A DNA stretch of 64,000 bases, taken from assembly GCF_900142295.1 (NCBI RefSeq), contig NZ_FSRL01000001.1, positions 930,001 through 994,000 of the forward strand, written 5' to 3'. Shown one piece after another: positions 1 through 8,212 of the stretch. Each line of letters begins with the position of its first letter. Position 1 is the first letter of the stretch. The translations under genes were made by a program, and so were the position numbers. Below the pieces are notes generated by a model, which saw only the letters and a program-made list of their open reading frames with translations, did not search any database and was not told the origin of the DNA. The DNA is from Vannielia litorea. Its GTDB lineage: Bacteria > Pseudomonadota > Alphaproteobacteria > Rhodobacterales > Rhodobacteraceae.

Positions 1-794
1 AGGTCGTCAACCTCGCCGGTGGCGGCGGTGGCGTGGCCTATGCCGAGGTGGTCAACAAGCGCAACGACAGCAATGACCTGATCGTTGCCGCCTCGACCGC
101 AACCGCCACCCGCCTGGCCCAGGGCGCCTATCCGGGCAACACGATGGACCAGGTCCGCTGGCTCGCCTCCGTGGGCGCCGACTACGGCGTGATCGCCGTG
201 GCCGCCGACAGCGAGATCACCACGCTGCCGCAGCTGCTCGACGCCATCAAGACCGACCCGGGCTCGATCTCCGTGGCCGGCGGCTCCGCCGTGGGCGGCT
301 GGGATCACCTCAAGGTGCTGATCGCGGCCAACGCCTATGGCATCGAGGATGTGCGCTCGGTCAAGTACATCGCCTTCGACGGCGGCGGCGAGGCCGTGAC
401 CCAGCTGCTGGCCGGCTCCGTGCAGGCCTTCACCGGCGACATCTCCGAGGCCAAGGGCTTCGTGGACTCCGGCGACATCAAGGTGATCGCGGTTCTCTCG
501 CCCGAGCGTCTGGGCGGCGAGTTCGCCGACTTCCCGACCGCCCGCGAGCAGGGCGTGGAAGCCATCGGCGCCAACTGGCGCGGGTTCTATGCCCCCGGCG
601 GCATGTCCGACGAGGCCTATGACGCCTGGGTTGCCGCCATCGGCACCCTCTACGCCTCCGACGAGTGGAAGGCGATCATGGAGACCAACGGCCTTGCCCC
701 GCTCGACCTGCAGGGCGCCGAGTTCGAGCAGTTCGTGGCCGAGTCGGTCGCGCAGATCGAATCGATCTCCAGGGAAATCGGCATCATCAAGTGA
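1..794 (+). CDS. tctC: Tripartite tricarboxylate transporter substrate-binding protein (TctC/Bug family), 3' part
   Basis: The gene runs in from outside the window; the first complete codon is at 3 and no start or signal peptide is visible. The visible 263 residues cover most of a Bug-type periplasmic binding protein. They begin with the glycine-rich NLAGGGGGVAYAEV segment of the ligand-binding cleft and end in a helix ending SREIGIIK. Proteins of this family catch small carboxylates in the periplasm and deliver them to a TctA/TctB membrane pair, whose genes follow directly. The family assignment is secure from sequence pattern and context; the substrate cannot be read. Internal GTG and ATG codons near 33 are not the true start, because the reading frame is open to the edge. 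Confidence 0.9.
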   Translation, partial: VVNLAGGGGGVAYAEVVNKRNDSNDLIVAASTATATRLAQGAYPGNTMDQVRWLASVGADYGVIAVAADSEITTLPQLLDAIKTDPGSISVAGGSAVGGWDHLKVLIAANAYGIEDVRSVKYIAFDGGGEAVTQLLAGSVQAFTGDISEAKGFVDSGDIKVIAVLSPERLGGEFADFPTAREQGVEAIGANWRGFYAPGGMSDEAYDAWVAAIGTLYASDEWKAIMETNGLAPLDLQGAEFEQFVAESVAQIESISREIGIIK

Positions 795-862
795 TGCCGT
801 CCGGGCGGCGGGGCCTGTCCCTGCCGCCCGGTCTCACGTTTCAAGACATCGGGGGACAAGCC

Positions 863-1411
863 ATGAGCGACCGTATATTCGGCGGGTTTGGCGTGCTGCT
901 GGCGATCTTCTACGCCTGGGCCGCGCTTCAGACCGAGGAGAGTTTTCTGAGCGATGCGGTAGGGCCAAAGGCCTTTCCGGTGATCATCGCCGTCATCCTG
1001 GGGCTGGCCTCTGCGGTCATCGCGCTCCGCCCCGACCCGGAGCCCGTCTGGCCGCCCCTCACACGGCTGGCCGAGATCGGCGCCGCCGCGGTGGTCATGA
1101 TCCTCTACGCGCAGTTCCTGCCCGAGGCGGGCTTCATCATCGCAACCGCGCTGGCGGCCACCTATCTCACCTGGCGGCTCGGCTCGCCGGTGATCCAGTC
1201 GGTGCTGATCGGCGCGCTGACGGCGCTCGGCATCTACATCATCTTTCACGCGGTGCTGGGCCTCTCGCTCGCCCGTGGCCCGCTCGACCCCTTCGTCGAT
1301 GCGGTGGTGGACCCGGTGCTCTCGGGCATCGGCAAATTCTTTGCGCTGTTCGGCGGAGGGGCTGAAGAGATCGCCCCCGAGGCCACCGGCGCCACGGGCG
1401 CAGGAGACTGA
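863..1411 (+). CDS. tctB: Tripartite tricarboxylate transporter small membrane subunit TctB
   Basis: 182 residues beginning MSDRIFGGFGVLLAIF. The start was chosen at the ATG at 863, which is preceded by GGGGGACAAG; the reading frame is open further upstream but only over tctC coding sequence. Four hydrophobic segments (about residues 6-22, 40-55, 70-95 and 105-130) fit the four-helix TctB family, which partners the large permease TctA. It lies 68 bp after tctC and 3 bp before tctA, so the three are almost certainly one transcript. The C-terminal tail is acidic and alanine/glycine rich, as in many members. Function by family: secondary uptake of di- or tricarboxylates; substrate unknown. Confidence 0.9.
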   Translation: MSDRIFGGFGVLLAIFYAWAALQTEESFLSDAVGPKAFPVIIAVILGLASAVIALRPDPEPVWPPLTRLAEIGAAAVVMILYAQFLPEAGFIIATALAATYLTWRLGSPVIQSVLIGALTALGIYIIFHAVLGLSLARGPLDPFVDAVVDPVLSGIGKFFALFGGGAEEIAPEATGATGAGD

Positions 1412-1414
1412 ACC

Positions 1415-2950
1415 ATGGACCTCTGGGCAAACCTCTATTCCGGCTTCGAGATCGCACTGACCTGGCAGAACCTCGGTCTCGCGCTTCTGGGCTGCTTTCT
1501 CGGCACCATCATGGGCGCGCTGCCGGGCCTCGGCCCCTCCAACGGCGTGGCCATCCTGATCCCGCTGGCCTTCACCCTCGGGCTCGACGCGACCTCCTCG
1601 CTGATCCTGCTCACCTCGGTCTACTACGGCGCCATGTACGGCGGGCGGATCTCTTCGATCCTGCTGAACATCCCCGGCGACGAGCCCGCGATGATGACCT
1701 GTCTCGACGGCTACCCGATGGCCCGCAAGGGGCAGGCGGGCGAGGCGCTTGCGCTCTCCGGCATCGCCAGCTTCGTCGGCGCATTTCTCGCCACCTGGGG
1801 GCTGATCCTTCTGGCGCCCCAGCTGGTGAAACTGGCGCTGCTCTTCGGCCCGGCCGAGTACTTCGCCCTCTTCGCGCTGGCCTTCGCCACGCTGGGCGGG
1901 GTCTCCTCGACCAACCAGGCCAAATCGGCCTTCGCCGCCATGCTCGGTCTCGGCCTCGCCATGGTCGGGGTCGACACGCAGACCGGCGTGCCGCGCCTCA
2001 CCTTCGGCGAGGTGCACCTCTATGACGGCCTCGATTTCCTCGTCGCCATTGTCGGCCTCTTCGCGCTCTCGGAGGTCTTCGTCTTTCTCGAGCACCGCCA
2101 CGGCAACGCGGATGCCGAGGAGAGCAAGGTCAAGGTCGGCCGCCTTGTGCCGCCGCTGAAGATGATCACCAGCACCATCCCCACCATGCTGCGCACCTCC
2201 TTCCTGGGCTTCCTGGCGGGCGTGCTGCCCGGCGCGGGTGCCTCGCTGGGCAGCTTCATCAGCTACTCGATGGAGAAGAAGCTGGTCGACAAGCAAGGCA
2301 CCTTCGGCACCGGCGACCCGCGCGGCGTGGCCGCTCCCGAGGCGGGCAACAACGCCGCCGCCGGTGGCGCGCTGGTGCCCATGCTGGCGCTCGGCGTGCC
2401 AGGATCGGGCACCACCGCCGTGCTGCTCGCGGTGCTGCTGTCGCTCAACATCACCCCCGGCCCGCTGCTCTTCCAGAACAACCCCGACGTGGTCTGGGGC
2501 CTTATCGCCGCCCTCTTCATCGGCAACCTGATGCTGCTGGCGATGAACATCCCCATGGTGGGCCTCTTCACCCGCGTCCTGCTGATCCCGCCGCGCATCC
2601 TGATGCCGGTGGTGGCCATGGTCAGCTTTGTCGGGATCTACGGCATCTCCGGCTCCAGCTTCGACCTGCTGGTGATGATCGCCTTCGGCGTGGCCGGCTG
2701 GCTGCTGCGCAAGCTCGACGTGCCGCTGGTGCCGGTGATCCTCGGCACGCTCTTGGGCAACACCATGGAGAACAACCTGCGCCGCGCGGTCACCATCGAC
2801 AACGGCAACTGGTGGACCCTGATCGACAGCCCGCTGGCGATCACCCTCTGGGCCATCGCCATCGCCGGCTTCATCCTGCCGATCTTCGTCGGCAAGATCG
2901 TGAAGGCGCGGATGGTGCGGCGCGACGAAGAGGGCTCCCTGTCGGACTGA
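1415..2950 (+). CDS. tctA: Tripartite tricarboxylate transporter large permease TctA
   Basis: 511 residues, full family length, with about ten to twelve membrane segments. The family hallmarks are visible: GCFLGTIMGALPGLGPSNG near residue 25-45, YYGAMYGGRISSILLNIPG near 70-88, and the related second half with GVLPGAGASLGSF near 270. An SD (CAGGAGACTG) lies just before the ATG. The protein is the proton- or sodium-coupled permease of the Tct system encoded with the upstream tctC and tctB. The gene ends 47 bp before the convergent TonB-like gene. Nothing unusual is seen in the coding sequence. Confidence 0.95.
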   Translation: MDLWANLYSGFEIALTWQNLGLALLGCFLGTIMGALPGLGPSNGVAILIPLAFTLGLDATSSLILLTSVYYGAMYGGRISSILLNIPGDEPAMMTCLDGYPMARKGQAGEALALSGIASFVGAFLATWGLILLAPQLVKLALLFGPAEYFALFALAFATLGGVSSTNQAKSAFAAMLGLGLAMVGVDTQTGVPRLTFGEVHLYDGLDFLVAIVGLFALSEVFVFLEHRHGNADAEESKVKVGRLVPPLKMITSTIPTMLRTSFLGFLAGVLPGAGASLGSFISYSMEKKLVDKQGTFGTGDPRGVAAPEAGNNAAAGGALVPMLALGVPGSGTTAVLLAVLLSLNITPGPLLFQNNPDVVWGLIAALFIGNLMLLAMNIPMVGLFTRVLLIPPRILMPVVAMVSFVGIYGISGSSFDLLVMIAFGVAGWLLRKLDVPLVPVILGTLLGNTMENNLRRAVTIDNGNWWTLIDSPLAITLWAIAIAGFILPIFVGKIVKARMVRRDEEGSLSD

Positions 2951-2997
2951 GGCAAGGCCCCGATCCTCGGGTCAGGCCCCGGCATCACGCCGCGCCC

Positions 2998-4677
2998 TCA
3001 CTCCACCGAGAAGGCCACCATCGAGAGGTCCGGGGAGATCCCCCGGGCCTCGAGTTCTTTCGCAAGCGCCGCGAAGAAGGCCGAAGCCTCCGCGCCGTTC
3101 TCCGCCGTAACCACGTCGAGCCGCGCGGGCGTGCCCACCGCCAGCAGGAGCTGCTGGGTCACCACCGGCCCGGCGGTCAGGTTCATCGGGATCGAAAAGC
3201 GCGCCCCCTCGCGGGTGAACTGCAAAAACCCGTCGAGCGCCTGCACCGTGCCCTCGTCGTCGATAAGAAGAAAATGCACCACCTGTCCCGAGACGTTGAG
3301 GATGCGCCCCTCGAGGTAGTCGCCCGAGGCGATCACCCGGTCGCTCATGTCGAAATAGAGGTTGAAGGCCGGGTAGGCCCGCGCCTCGCGGATGAAGACG
3401 AGCGCGGCGCATTGGGCCTCGCTCACCGGCTTGAGGAAGGTGTTGGGGATCTCGCCGGTCTGCGCCTCCATCCCGGCCCGAAAGCCGTCGAGCGAGGCCG
3501 AAGTCGGGCCGAAGGCATCGAGGGTGAGCTGGGCGGTCTCCTCTCCCAGCGCCGGCAGGGCGGCAAAGCAGGGGCCGCCGTCATAGGTCTTGAGGTAGTC
3601 GAGAATCGCAGTGTAGCGGGTCCGGTCGGCCTCGGAGATGTCGCTCTCGGGGGCGGGCGCAGCAAGCCCGCCCTCGGTGCCCGGGCCGGGCAGCTCGCTC
3701 TCGCGCTCGGGCGGCGGCGGGGCGGCGGCGACATCCTCCACAGGCTCCGCATCGGGGGCGGTGGGGGCAAGGCGCTCGGGCTCCATGCCCTCGGGAAGGG
3801 CCGGCGCGGCGGCCACCCGCTCGGGCGGGGCGGAGGCGGCGGCCACGGTATCGGCGGGCGGGGCCTCGCTCCCCTCGGGCGCAGGTGCGGCGGCAGGCTC
3901 GGGCGCGGCGGCCACCTGCACCCCTCCGGTCTCGCGCACGGCCTCCTGCGCCTCCACCTCCGCCTCGGCCCTGAGCCGCTCGCGGCCCTCGTCCTGCCCG
4001 GCAACCACCCGGTCGTCGGACACCCGCGCCGTCGCGGTCTCGGGCACCTCCTCGGGCGCGCGCGCGGCGCTGGCCACCTCGGCGCGGCTGGCCTCCTCGG
4101 TCACTACCGGCGCGGCGGTGATCCGCGCGGGCGTGGCCTCGCGCGCCTGCTGCACCTCCTCGGCACGGGCCGCCTGCGCGGTATCGGCCCGCGCGGCGGG
4201 GGCCGCGCCCGACTGAGCCGCCACCGGCGCACCGGTGATCCGGGTCACGCCTTCGCTCACCGGCTCGGCGGCGGCAGGGGCCGGGGGCGCAGCGGGCGCG
4301 GCCGCGACCCGCTCGGTCGGCGCCGGGGTGACCGGCGCGGCCACCGGGTCGGCCCGCTCGGGCGCCGCGGCCACCGTGGCGGGCTCCTGCGGGGCAGGGG
4401 GGGCGGGCTCGGGCGGCGCGGGAGCTTCGGCGGCGGCCACCGCCTCGGCCTCGGCCACCGTCGGCTGCGCCGCCTGCGTCGCCATCTCTATCATCTCCAC
4501 CGTTACTTCGGTCTCCACCGGGGCGTCCTGCGGCGCAGGGTCCGGCATCCGCTCGCTGGCCCAGGTGAAGGCGGCGAGATGGGCGGCCACGGCCAGCAGG
4601 AGCGCCGCGGCCCAGAGCACCGTCTCGGTCTGCGCGCGCGGCTCGATGTAGCGCACCGGGCTCTCGGCGTAGCTCAT
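2998..4677 (-). CDS. TonB-like inner-membrane protein with long Ala/Pro/Glu-rich periplasmic arm and unrecognised C-terminal domain
   Basis: 559 residues. One membrane helix near the N terminus (about 18-38) contains a His (H33), as in TonB, whose single helix carries a conserved His. It is followed by some 300 residues dominated by Ala, Pro, Glu and Val, a typical periplasm-spanning arm. The last 190 residues form a folded-looking domain with two cysteines (C370, C423) that could form a disulfide; I do not recognise it, and it does not look like a standard TonB C-terminal domain. The gene starts inside the stop of the preceding exbD-like gene (ATGA overlap at 4674-4677), the last member of an exbB-exbD-exbD operon. 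A role as the energy-transducing rod of that motor is inferred from topology and position. Confidence 0.7.
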   Translation of the reverse strand: MSYAESPVRYIEPRAQTETVLWAAALLLAVAAHLAAFTWASERMPDPAPQDAPVETEVTVEMIEMATQAAQPTVAEAEAVAAAEAPAPPEPAPPAPQEPATVAAAPERADPVAAPVTPAPTERVAAAPAAPPAPAAAEPVSEGVTRITGAPVAAQSGAAPAARADTAQAARAEEVQQAREATPARITAAPVVTEEASRAEVASAARAPEEVPETATARVSDDRVVAGQDEGRERLRAEAEVEAQEAVRETGGVQVAAAPEPAAAPAPEGSEAPPADTVAAASAPPERVAAAPALPEGMEPERLAPTAPDAEPVEDVAAAPPPPERESELPGPGTEGGLAAPAPESDISEADRTRYTAILDYLKTYDGGPCFAALPALGEETAQLTLDAFGPTSASLDGFRAGMEAQTGEIPNTFLKPVSEAQCAALVFIREARAYPAFNLYFDMSDRVIASGDYLEGRILNVSGQVVHFLLIDDEGTVQALDGFLQFTREGARFSIPMNLTAGPVVTQQLLLAVGTPARLDVVTAENGAEASAFFAALAKELEARGISPDLSMVAFSVE

Positions 4678-5087
4678 GGCCCGCCCGCCTTCAGCGTCAC
4701 CAGCTTCACGGTGCGGCCCGCCGGCAGCAGCACCTGCATCGCCCGCAGCAGCCGATCGGCGGCCATGTCGCGCGGGGCGAGAATGTAGACCGCGTTGGGC
4801 TGACCCTCGGGCGGCGGCGCGCGCAGCGCCTCCACCACCGCGGCCTCGCCCAGGGGCGCACCATCGAGCGACCAGTTGCCCTCGCCGTCGATCAGCAGCA
4901 GCGGGCGCGGCAAGCGCTCCAGCGGCAGCTCGGTGGTCTCCGCCAGGTCGACGGCCAGCTCGTCGGTCTCCACGATCGTGCCGACCACCAGGAAGAAGAG
5001 CACCAGCAGCAGCACGATGTTCACCTGCGCCAGCCCGAAATCGGGGCGGCGGCGATGGCGCTGGGCGGCGAGCCGGGAGGCAAGCAT
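4674..5087 (-). CDS. ExbD/TolR-like protein, second paralogue, with Asn in place of the motor Asp
   Basis: 137 residues: a basic N terminus, one membrane helix (about 17-37) and a small periplasmic domain ending LVTLKAGGP, matching ExbD/TolR topology. In ExbD and TolR the helix starts with a conserved Asp that carries the proton. Here the aligned stretch reads LAQVNIVLLLVLFF, so the position is Asn23 (codon AAC on the minus strand, checked in the DNA). The neighbouring ExbD has the normal Asp. The gene is 52 bp downstream of that paralogue and overlaps the TonB-like gene by ATGA. The family call is firm; whether this protein is a non-protonated partner in a mixed ExbD dimer is inference. Confidence 0.8.
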   Translation of the reverse strand: MLASRLAAQRHRRRPDFGLAQVNIVLLLVLFFLVVGTIVETDELAVDLAETTELPLERLPRPLLLIDGEGNWSLDGAPLGEAAVVEALRAPPPEGQPNAVYILAPRDMAADRLLRAMQVLLPAGRTVKLVTLKAGGP

Positions 5088-5139
5088 CAGCGGGCCCCCC
5101 GTGCGGGCGGCCGGTCGCGCGGATCGGCGGCCGCGCCCC

Positions 5140-5682
5140 TCACAGCCCCGGCTTTCCGATGAGCCGCAGCCTGGCCACCTCGCCCACCCGGATCGCCTCG
5201 ATCACCGTGGCCACGTCCTGCGTGGTGGCGACGGGCGTGGTGAACAGCAGGATCTCCTCCAGCCCGCGCTCCTTCAGCGCCGGGATCAGCTGCGGCAGCG
5301 CGTCGAGCGGCAGCACGGCGGACCCCGCCCGCAATTCGCCCCGCCCGACATGCCAGATGACGATGCTCGAGGCCCCGCCGCCCGGCGCGCTGTCGGGCGC
5401 GGCGCTCTTGCCGGCGGGGGCGGCAGGTGTGCCCAGCGTGATCAGCGAATAGGGCGCAAGCGAGGTCGAGAGCATGAAGAAGATCAGCAGCTGGAACATC
5501 ACGTCGGCCAGCGGGGTGAGGGCAAAGGGCGCCTTCCGGTCGCCGCGGGTGTCGGGCAGGTAGACATCGCCGGGGCGGCTGCCCGAGCTGCCGATGGCGG
5601 TCGCTCCGCCCGCGTGGCCCGCCCCGCCCGAGAGCCCGGTGGCATGGGGCATCGGCCCGCCGATGACCGTCTTGCCCGCCAC
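5140..5682 (-). CDS. exbD: ExbD/TolR-like biopolymer transport protein, first paralogue (canonical Asp)
   Basis: 180 residues. A glycine-rich cytoplasmic N-terminal extension of about 50 residues precedes the membrane helix, which begins LTPLADVMFQLLIFFML and includes the conserved proton-carrying Asp (D60). The periplasmic part (about 80-180) follows ExbD/TolR pattern. ExbD works with the ExbB pentamer to convert proton flow into movement of a partner such as TonB or TolA. The gene begins 10 bp after exbB and is followed by the Asn-bearing paralogue. The long glycine-rich N-terminal tail is unusual for ExbD, which normally has a short one. Confidence 0.88.
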   Translation of the reverse strand: MAGKTVIGGPMPHATGLSGGAGHAGGATAIGSSGSRPGDVYLPDTRGDRKAPFALTPLADVMFQLLIFFMLSTSLAPYSLITLGTPAAPAGKSAAPDSAPGGGASSIVIWHVGRGELRAGSAVLPLDALPQLIPALKERGLEEILLFTTPVATTQDVATVIEAIRVGEVARLRLIGKPGL

Positions 5683-5692
5683 TCCCCCCGCC

Positions 5693-6343
5693 TCAGACGA
5701 TCGTCTTGCCCGGCCGGGTCTCCACCCGCCCGTGCAACACGGTCGATATCAGGCGCTCCAGCGTCTCGCGCTCGCGGGCGATGCGGCCCTCGAGCCAGAG
5801 CGAGATGAAATAGAAGAAGATCGCGATGGCAAGGCCCGCCGCCGTGGTGATGAGCGCGGTCCAGATCCCGCCTGCCAGAACGCTTGGGTCCACCGCCCCC
5901 TCGGCGCGGGAGAGCCTGCCGAAGGCCTCGATCATGCCCACCACGGTGCCCAGCAGCCCCAGCATCGGCGCCGCCTGAACCACTGCCTCCAGCGCGTTCA
6001 TCCGCCGGCCCATCAGCGCCAGCTCGTCGAGCGCGGTCTGGGTGGCGAGTTCGCGGGCAAAGTCGCGGTCGCCGGGGTTGGAGCGCAGCGCCGAGAGCGC
6101 GGCAAAGAGCACCCGCACGGCGGAGGTGTTGCGCTTTTCGGCCAGGGCCAGCGCGCCGTCGCCATCGCCGCGCAGGTATTTTTCAACGATCTGGCCGGGC
6201 AGCCGGCGCCGGCCCACGCCCAGCCGCATGAACTGGAAAACCTTGAACAGCGCCACGGTGAGCGCCACCAGCGAGGCCCCCGCGAGAACCGCCAGAATAG
6301 CCCAGGCGTAGCCGTTCAGCCCTTCAGGCAAGTAGGCGTCCAT
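5693..6343 (-). CDS. exbB: MotA/TolQ/ExbB proton channel family protein
   Basis: 216 residues with three membrane helices: about 12-35, a second containing the family motif AAPMLGLLGTVVGMIEAF near 124-141, and a third near 158-180 (TALITTAAGLAIAIFFYF). A long cytoplasmic segment separates helices 1 and 2, as in ExbB/TolQ. Length and motif are typical. Only 34 bp separate it from the upstream exported-protein gene, and exbD follows after 10 bp, so this is an operon of exported protein, exbB, exbD, exbD and a TonB-like gene. No Tol-Pal genes (tolB, pal, ybgC) are nearby, so this is probably not the housekeeping Tol system. Confidence 0.92.
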   Translation of the reverse strand: MDAYLPEGLNGYAWAILAVLAGASLVALTVALFKVFQFMRLGVGRRRLPGQIVEKYLRGDGDGALALAEKRNTSAVRVLFAALSALRSNPGDRDFARELATQTALDELALMGRRMNALEAVVQAAPMLGLLGTVVGMIEAFGRLSRAEGAVDPSVLAGGIWTALITTAAGLAIAIFFYFISLWLEGRIARERETLERLISTVLHGRVETRPGKTIV

Positions 6344-6377
6344 TCGCCCCTCCCGTTACACGGGTCCGAGGCGGCGC

Positions 6378-6800
6378 TCAAAGCCCGAACTGGATTTCGG
6401 CGCGCGACGAGGTGGTGAGCCCGCTCATGCAGTCGGGGCTGGCCCCGCCGGCGCCCACGCATTCGCTGACCGAGTTGACCAGAAGCCGCGAGATGTTCGA
6501 ACAGGCCATGTCGGCGAGGTCGAACTGCACCACCTTGGTCTTGTCGGCCTGAAGCTGCCCGAACTCCAGGATCAGCAGGCGCGAAACCACGCCGTCCTGG
6601 TCGAAGACAGCCACCTCGTAGGAGGCCTTCTCAAGCCCCTCGCCGGTGTTGTTGGTCGCCACATAGGTCAGGCGGCAGCCTTCGCCGACATCGCGGGCGG
6701 CGTTGAGTTCGAGGCCAAAGTTGCCCGCCTGCGCAAAGGCCGGAAGGCCGGTGCCAGCCGCCAGGGCGGCGGCGAGAAGCGTGGTCGAAAAGGTTTTCAT
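6378..6800 (-). CDS. Small exported protein of unknown function, first gene of the exbB operon
   Basis: 140 residues. The start is the ATG at 6800, because GGGGAGGCGCGACG lies just upstream and the first 23 residues (MKTFSTTLLAAALAAGTGLP...AFA-QA) form a clear cleavable signal peptide; an upstream GTG/ATG would add a tail that breaks it. The mature part contains a beta-rich stretch (CRLTYVATNNTGEGLEKASY) resembling an Ig-like fold, and four cysteines in total, two of them flanking the C-terminal part. I recognise no family. It is 34 bp upstream of exbB and likely cotranscribed, so it may be a periplasmic partner of that motor (inference). Confidence 0.75.
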   Translation of the reverse strand: MKTFSTTLLAAALAAGTGLPAFAQAGNFGLELNAARDVGEGCRLTYVATNNTGEGLEKASYEVAVFDQDGVVSRLLILEFGQLQADKTKVVQFDLADMACSNISRLLVNSVSECVGAGGASPDCMSGLTTSSRAEIQFGL

Positions 6801-6945
6801 TACAGGCACGTCGCGCCTCCCCGTTGCGATGAGTTCTTGTGGGCAAAGTGCTAACACGCGGCTTCGTCTGCGCAAAGCCTTCGGTTGCGAAATTCGCGCG
6901 ACGGCGGGCAGGGCGGGCCCGAAGATGCCGCGCCCCCAACGTCAA

Positions 6946-6979
6946 AGGGCCCGGCGTGCGCTTGGCGCAGCCGGGCCCT
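6946..6979 (-). terminator. Probable terminator of the leftward gene at 7004-7522
   Basis: A perfect 10-bp inverted repeat, AGGGCCCGGC (6946-6955) with GCCGGGCCCT (6970-6979). The interior TGCGC-TTG-GCGCA can extend the stem to about 15 bp with one bulge. On the minus strand it is followed by only three T residues, so termination strength is uncertain. Confidence 0.6.
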
Positions 6980-7003
6980 CGAAGGCTCAGGATGTGGCCG
7001 GGG

Positions 7004-7522
7004 TCAGCGGAACTCGCCGACGCTCCAGATCGCGCCTGTCTTGATCTTCGAGCCGCCGCGCGGGCTCTTCGTGCGGGTCCGCACGATCACCTGCTTGCCG
7101 GTCTCGGGCCGGGTCGTGACGGTGGTGCCGAGGTCGGCCGCGGCCAGCAGGTCGGGGCGCGGCAGCGGCGGGGTGATCCGCTCGCCGTCGTTGCCGCCGC
7201 CATTGCTGTCCGAGGGCGCGCGGTCGGCCACGCGGTCGTCCTGACGGGTGCTGTCGTCGATCTGCTGATCTTCCCGCGCCACGATCTCTTCGGACTCGCG
7301 CATTTCGCTCAGCGAGGCCGACGTTTCCTTCGCCATGTCGCCGGTGGATCCGAGGAACTCGGAGGCGGCGTCATCGGAGGAGGAGATGCGGTCCAGCTTC
7401 GACAGGCCCGGGATGGCGGGGGCCATCACGTGGAACTTGGCGATCTGGGCGGAGGCGGGGGCGACAAGAACCATCGACACGGCTGCGGCGGCCATCATCG
7501 GCTTTACGAACTTCACAGTCAT
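7004..7522 (-). CDS. Exported protein of unknown function
   Basis: 172 residues. The first 26 (MTVKFVKPMMAAAAVSMVLV...ASA-Q) are a typical signal peptide and an SD (GGAGAGAAACC) precedes the ATG. The mature protein is polar and acidic in the middle (many Ser, Glu, Asp, including SSSDDAASEFLG), with a basic C terminus (KSPRGGSKIKTG), and has no cysteines. I know no family for it. It is transcribed alone from a good promoter (7546-7574), ends at a hairpin, and is divergent from the DUF1036 gene. Its position between the exbB operon and the caspase genes suggests the same envelope system, but that is inference. Confidence 0.72.
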   Translation of the reverse strand: MTVKFVKPMMAAAAVSMVLVAPASAQIAKFHVMAPAIPGLSKLDRISSSDDAASEFLGSTGDMAKETSASLSEMRESEEIVAREDQQIDDSTRQDDRVADRAPSDSNGGGNDGERITPPLPRPDLLAAADLGTTVTTRPETGKQVIVRTRTKSPRGGSKIKTGAIWSVGEFR

Positions 7523-7545
7523 GGTTTCTCTCCAGCGTTGTTGCC

Positions 7546-7574
7546 AGACTACTCTCTCACGCGATTGTTTTCAA
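7546..7574 (-). promoter_or_regulatory. Predicted sigma-70-type promoter for the exported-protein gene at 7522
   Basis: Read on the minus strand: TTGAAA, 17-bp spacer, TAGTCT, about 24 bp before the ATG. Both hexamers are close to consensus. It lies in the 112-bp divergent region shared with the DUF1036 gene. Confidence 0.5.
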
Positions 7575-7634
7575 TCTGCGGCCCAAAAGTGGCGATTTCT
7601 TGCCCATCCTCCAAAAAGCGGCTTAAGTCGCGCC

Positions 7635-8069
7635 ATGTCGCGCAGATTGTTATCGAGAAACGCCGCCTTCATTGCCGTTGCCTGCGCCGCAACCCTCGTC
7701 GGATCGGGCCGCGCGGAGGCCGAATTTGCCGTCTGCAACCAGAGTTTCGATGTCATCAACGTGGCGATCGGGCAGCTTGTTGACAGCCAGTTCCAGACCG
7801 AGGGCTGGTGGACCATCGGCACCAACCAATGCGCCAATGTCATCAAGGAAGAGCTCTCCAACCGCTACATCTATGTCTACGCCACCGACGTCTTCGGCCA
7901 GCCGATTCTGGATGGCTCGGTTTCCATGTGCATCGGCGCCAAGGCCTTCGAGATCGAGGGGATCGAAAGCTGCTGGGAGCGCGGCCACCGCGCCGCGATG
8001 TTCCACGAGGTCGATACCCAGGCCACCGTGCGCTGGACTCTCTTCATCACTCCGCCGGGCGGCGGCTGA
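7635..8069 (+). CDS. DUF1036 family exported protein
   Basis: 144 residues. The start at 7635 gives a signal peptide (SRRLLSRNAAFIAVACAATL...AEA-EF) and leaves the DUF1036 core intact. The core shows FAVCNQSFDVINVAIG, EGWWTIGTNQC and NRYIYVYATDVFG, followed by further cysteines (MCIG, ESCWE), the cysteine-rich pattern of that family. DUF1036 proteins are small secreted or periplasmic proteins of unknown role, common in Rhodobacterales. A longer frame upstream crosses the divergent promoter region and is not credible. It is 143 bp upstream of the first caspase gene in the same direction. Confidence 0.85.
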   Translation: MSRRLLSRNAAFIAVACAATLVGSGRAEAEFAVCNQSFDVINVAIGQLVDSQFQTEGWWTIGTNQCANVIKEELSNRYIYVYATDVFGQPILDGSVSMCIGAKAFEIEGIESCWERGHRAAMFHEVDTQATVRWTLFITPPGGG

Positions 8070-8212
8070 CCGGCGGGAGGGGTTGAATTGACCCGGCGGA
8101 AATCACATCTTGTTGAAGACAAAGATTTGAACGGCTCAGGGTCGCATTTTCGAACCCCTTCCGTTACAGTGATACACAAGTTTTTTGACCCAGAGATGAT
8201 TGGCGGCTGACC

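Noticed and set aside
650..2296. 548-codon open frame on the minus strand opposite tctB and tctA
   Set aside because: Low-complexity Gly/Arg/His/Asp composition, no SD, lies wholly across well-supported transporter genes; a GC-rich shadow.
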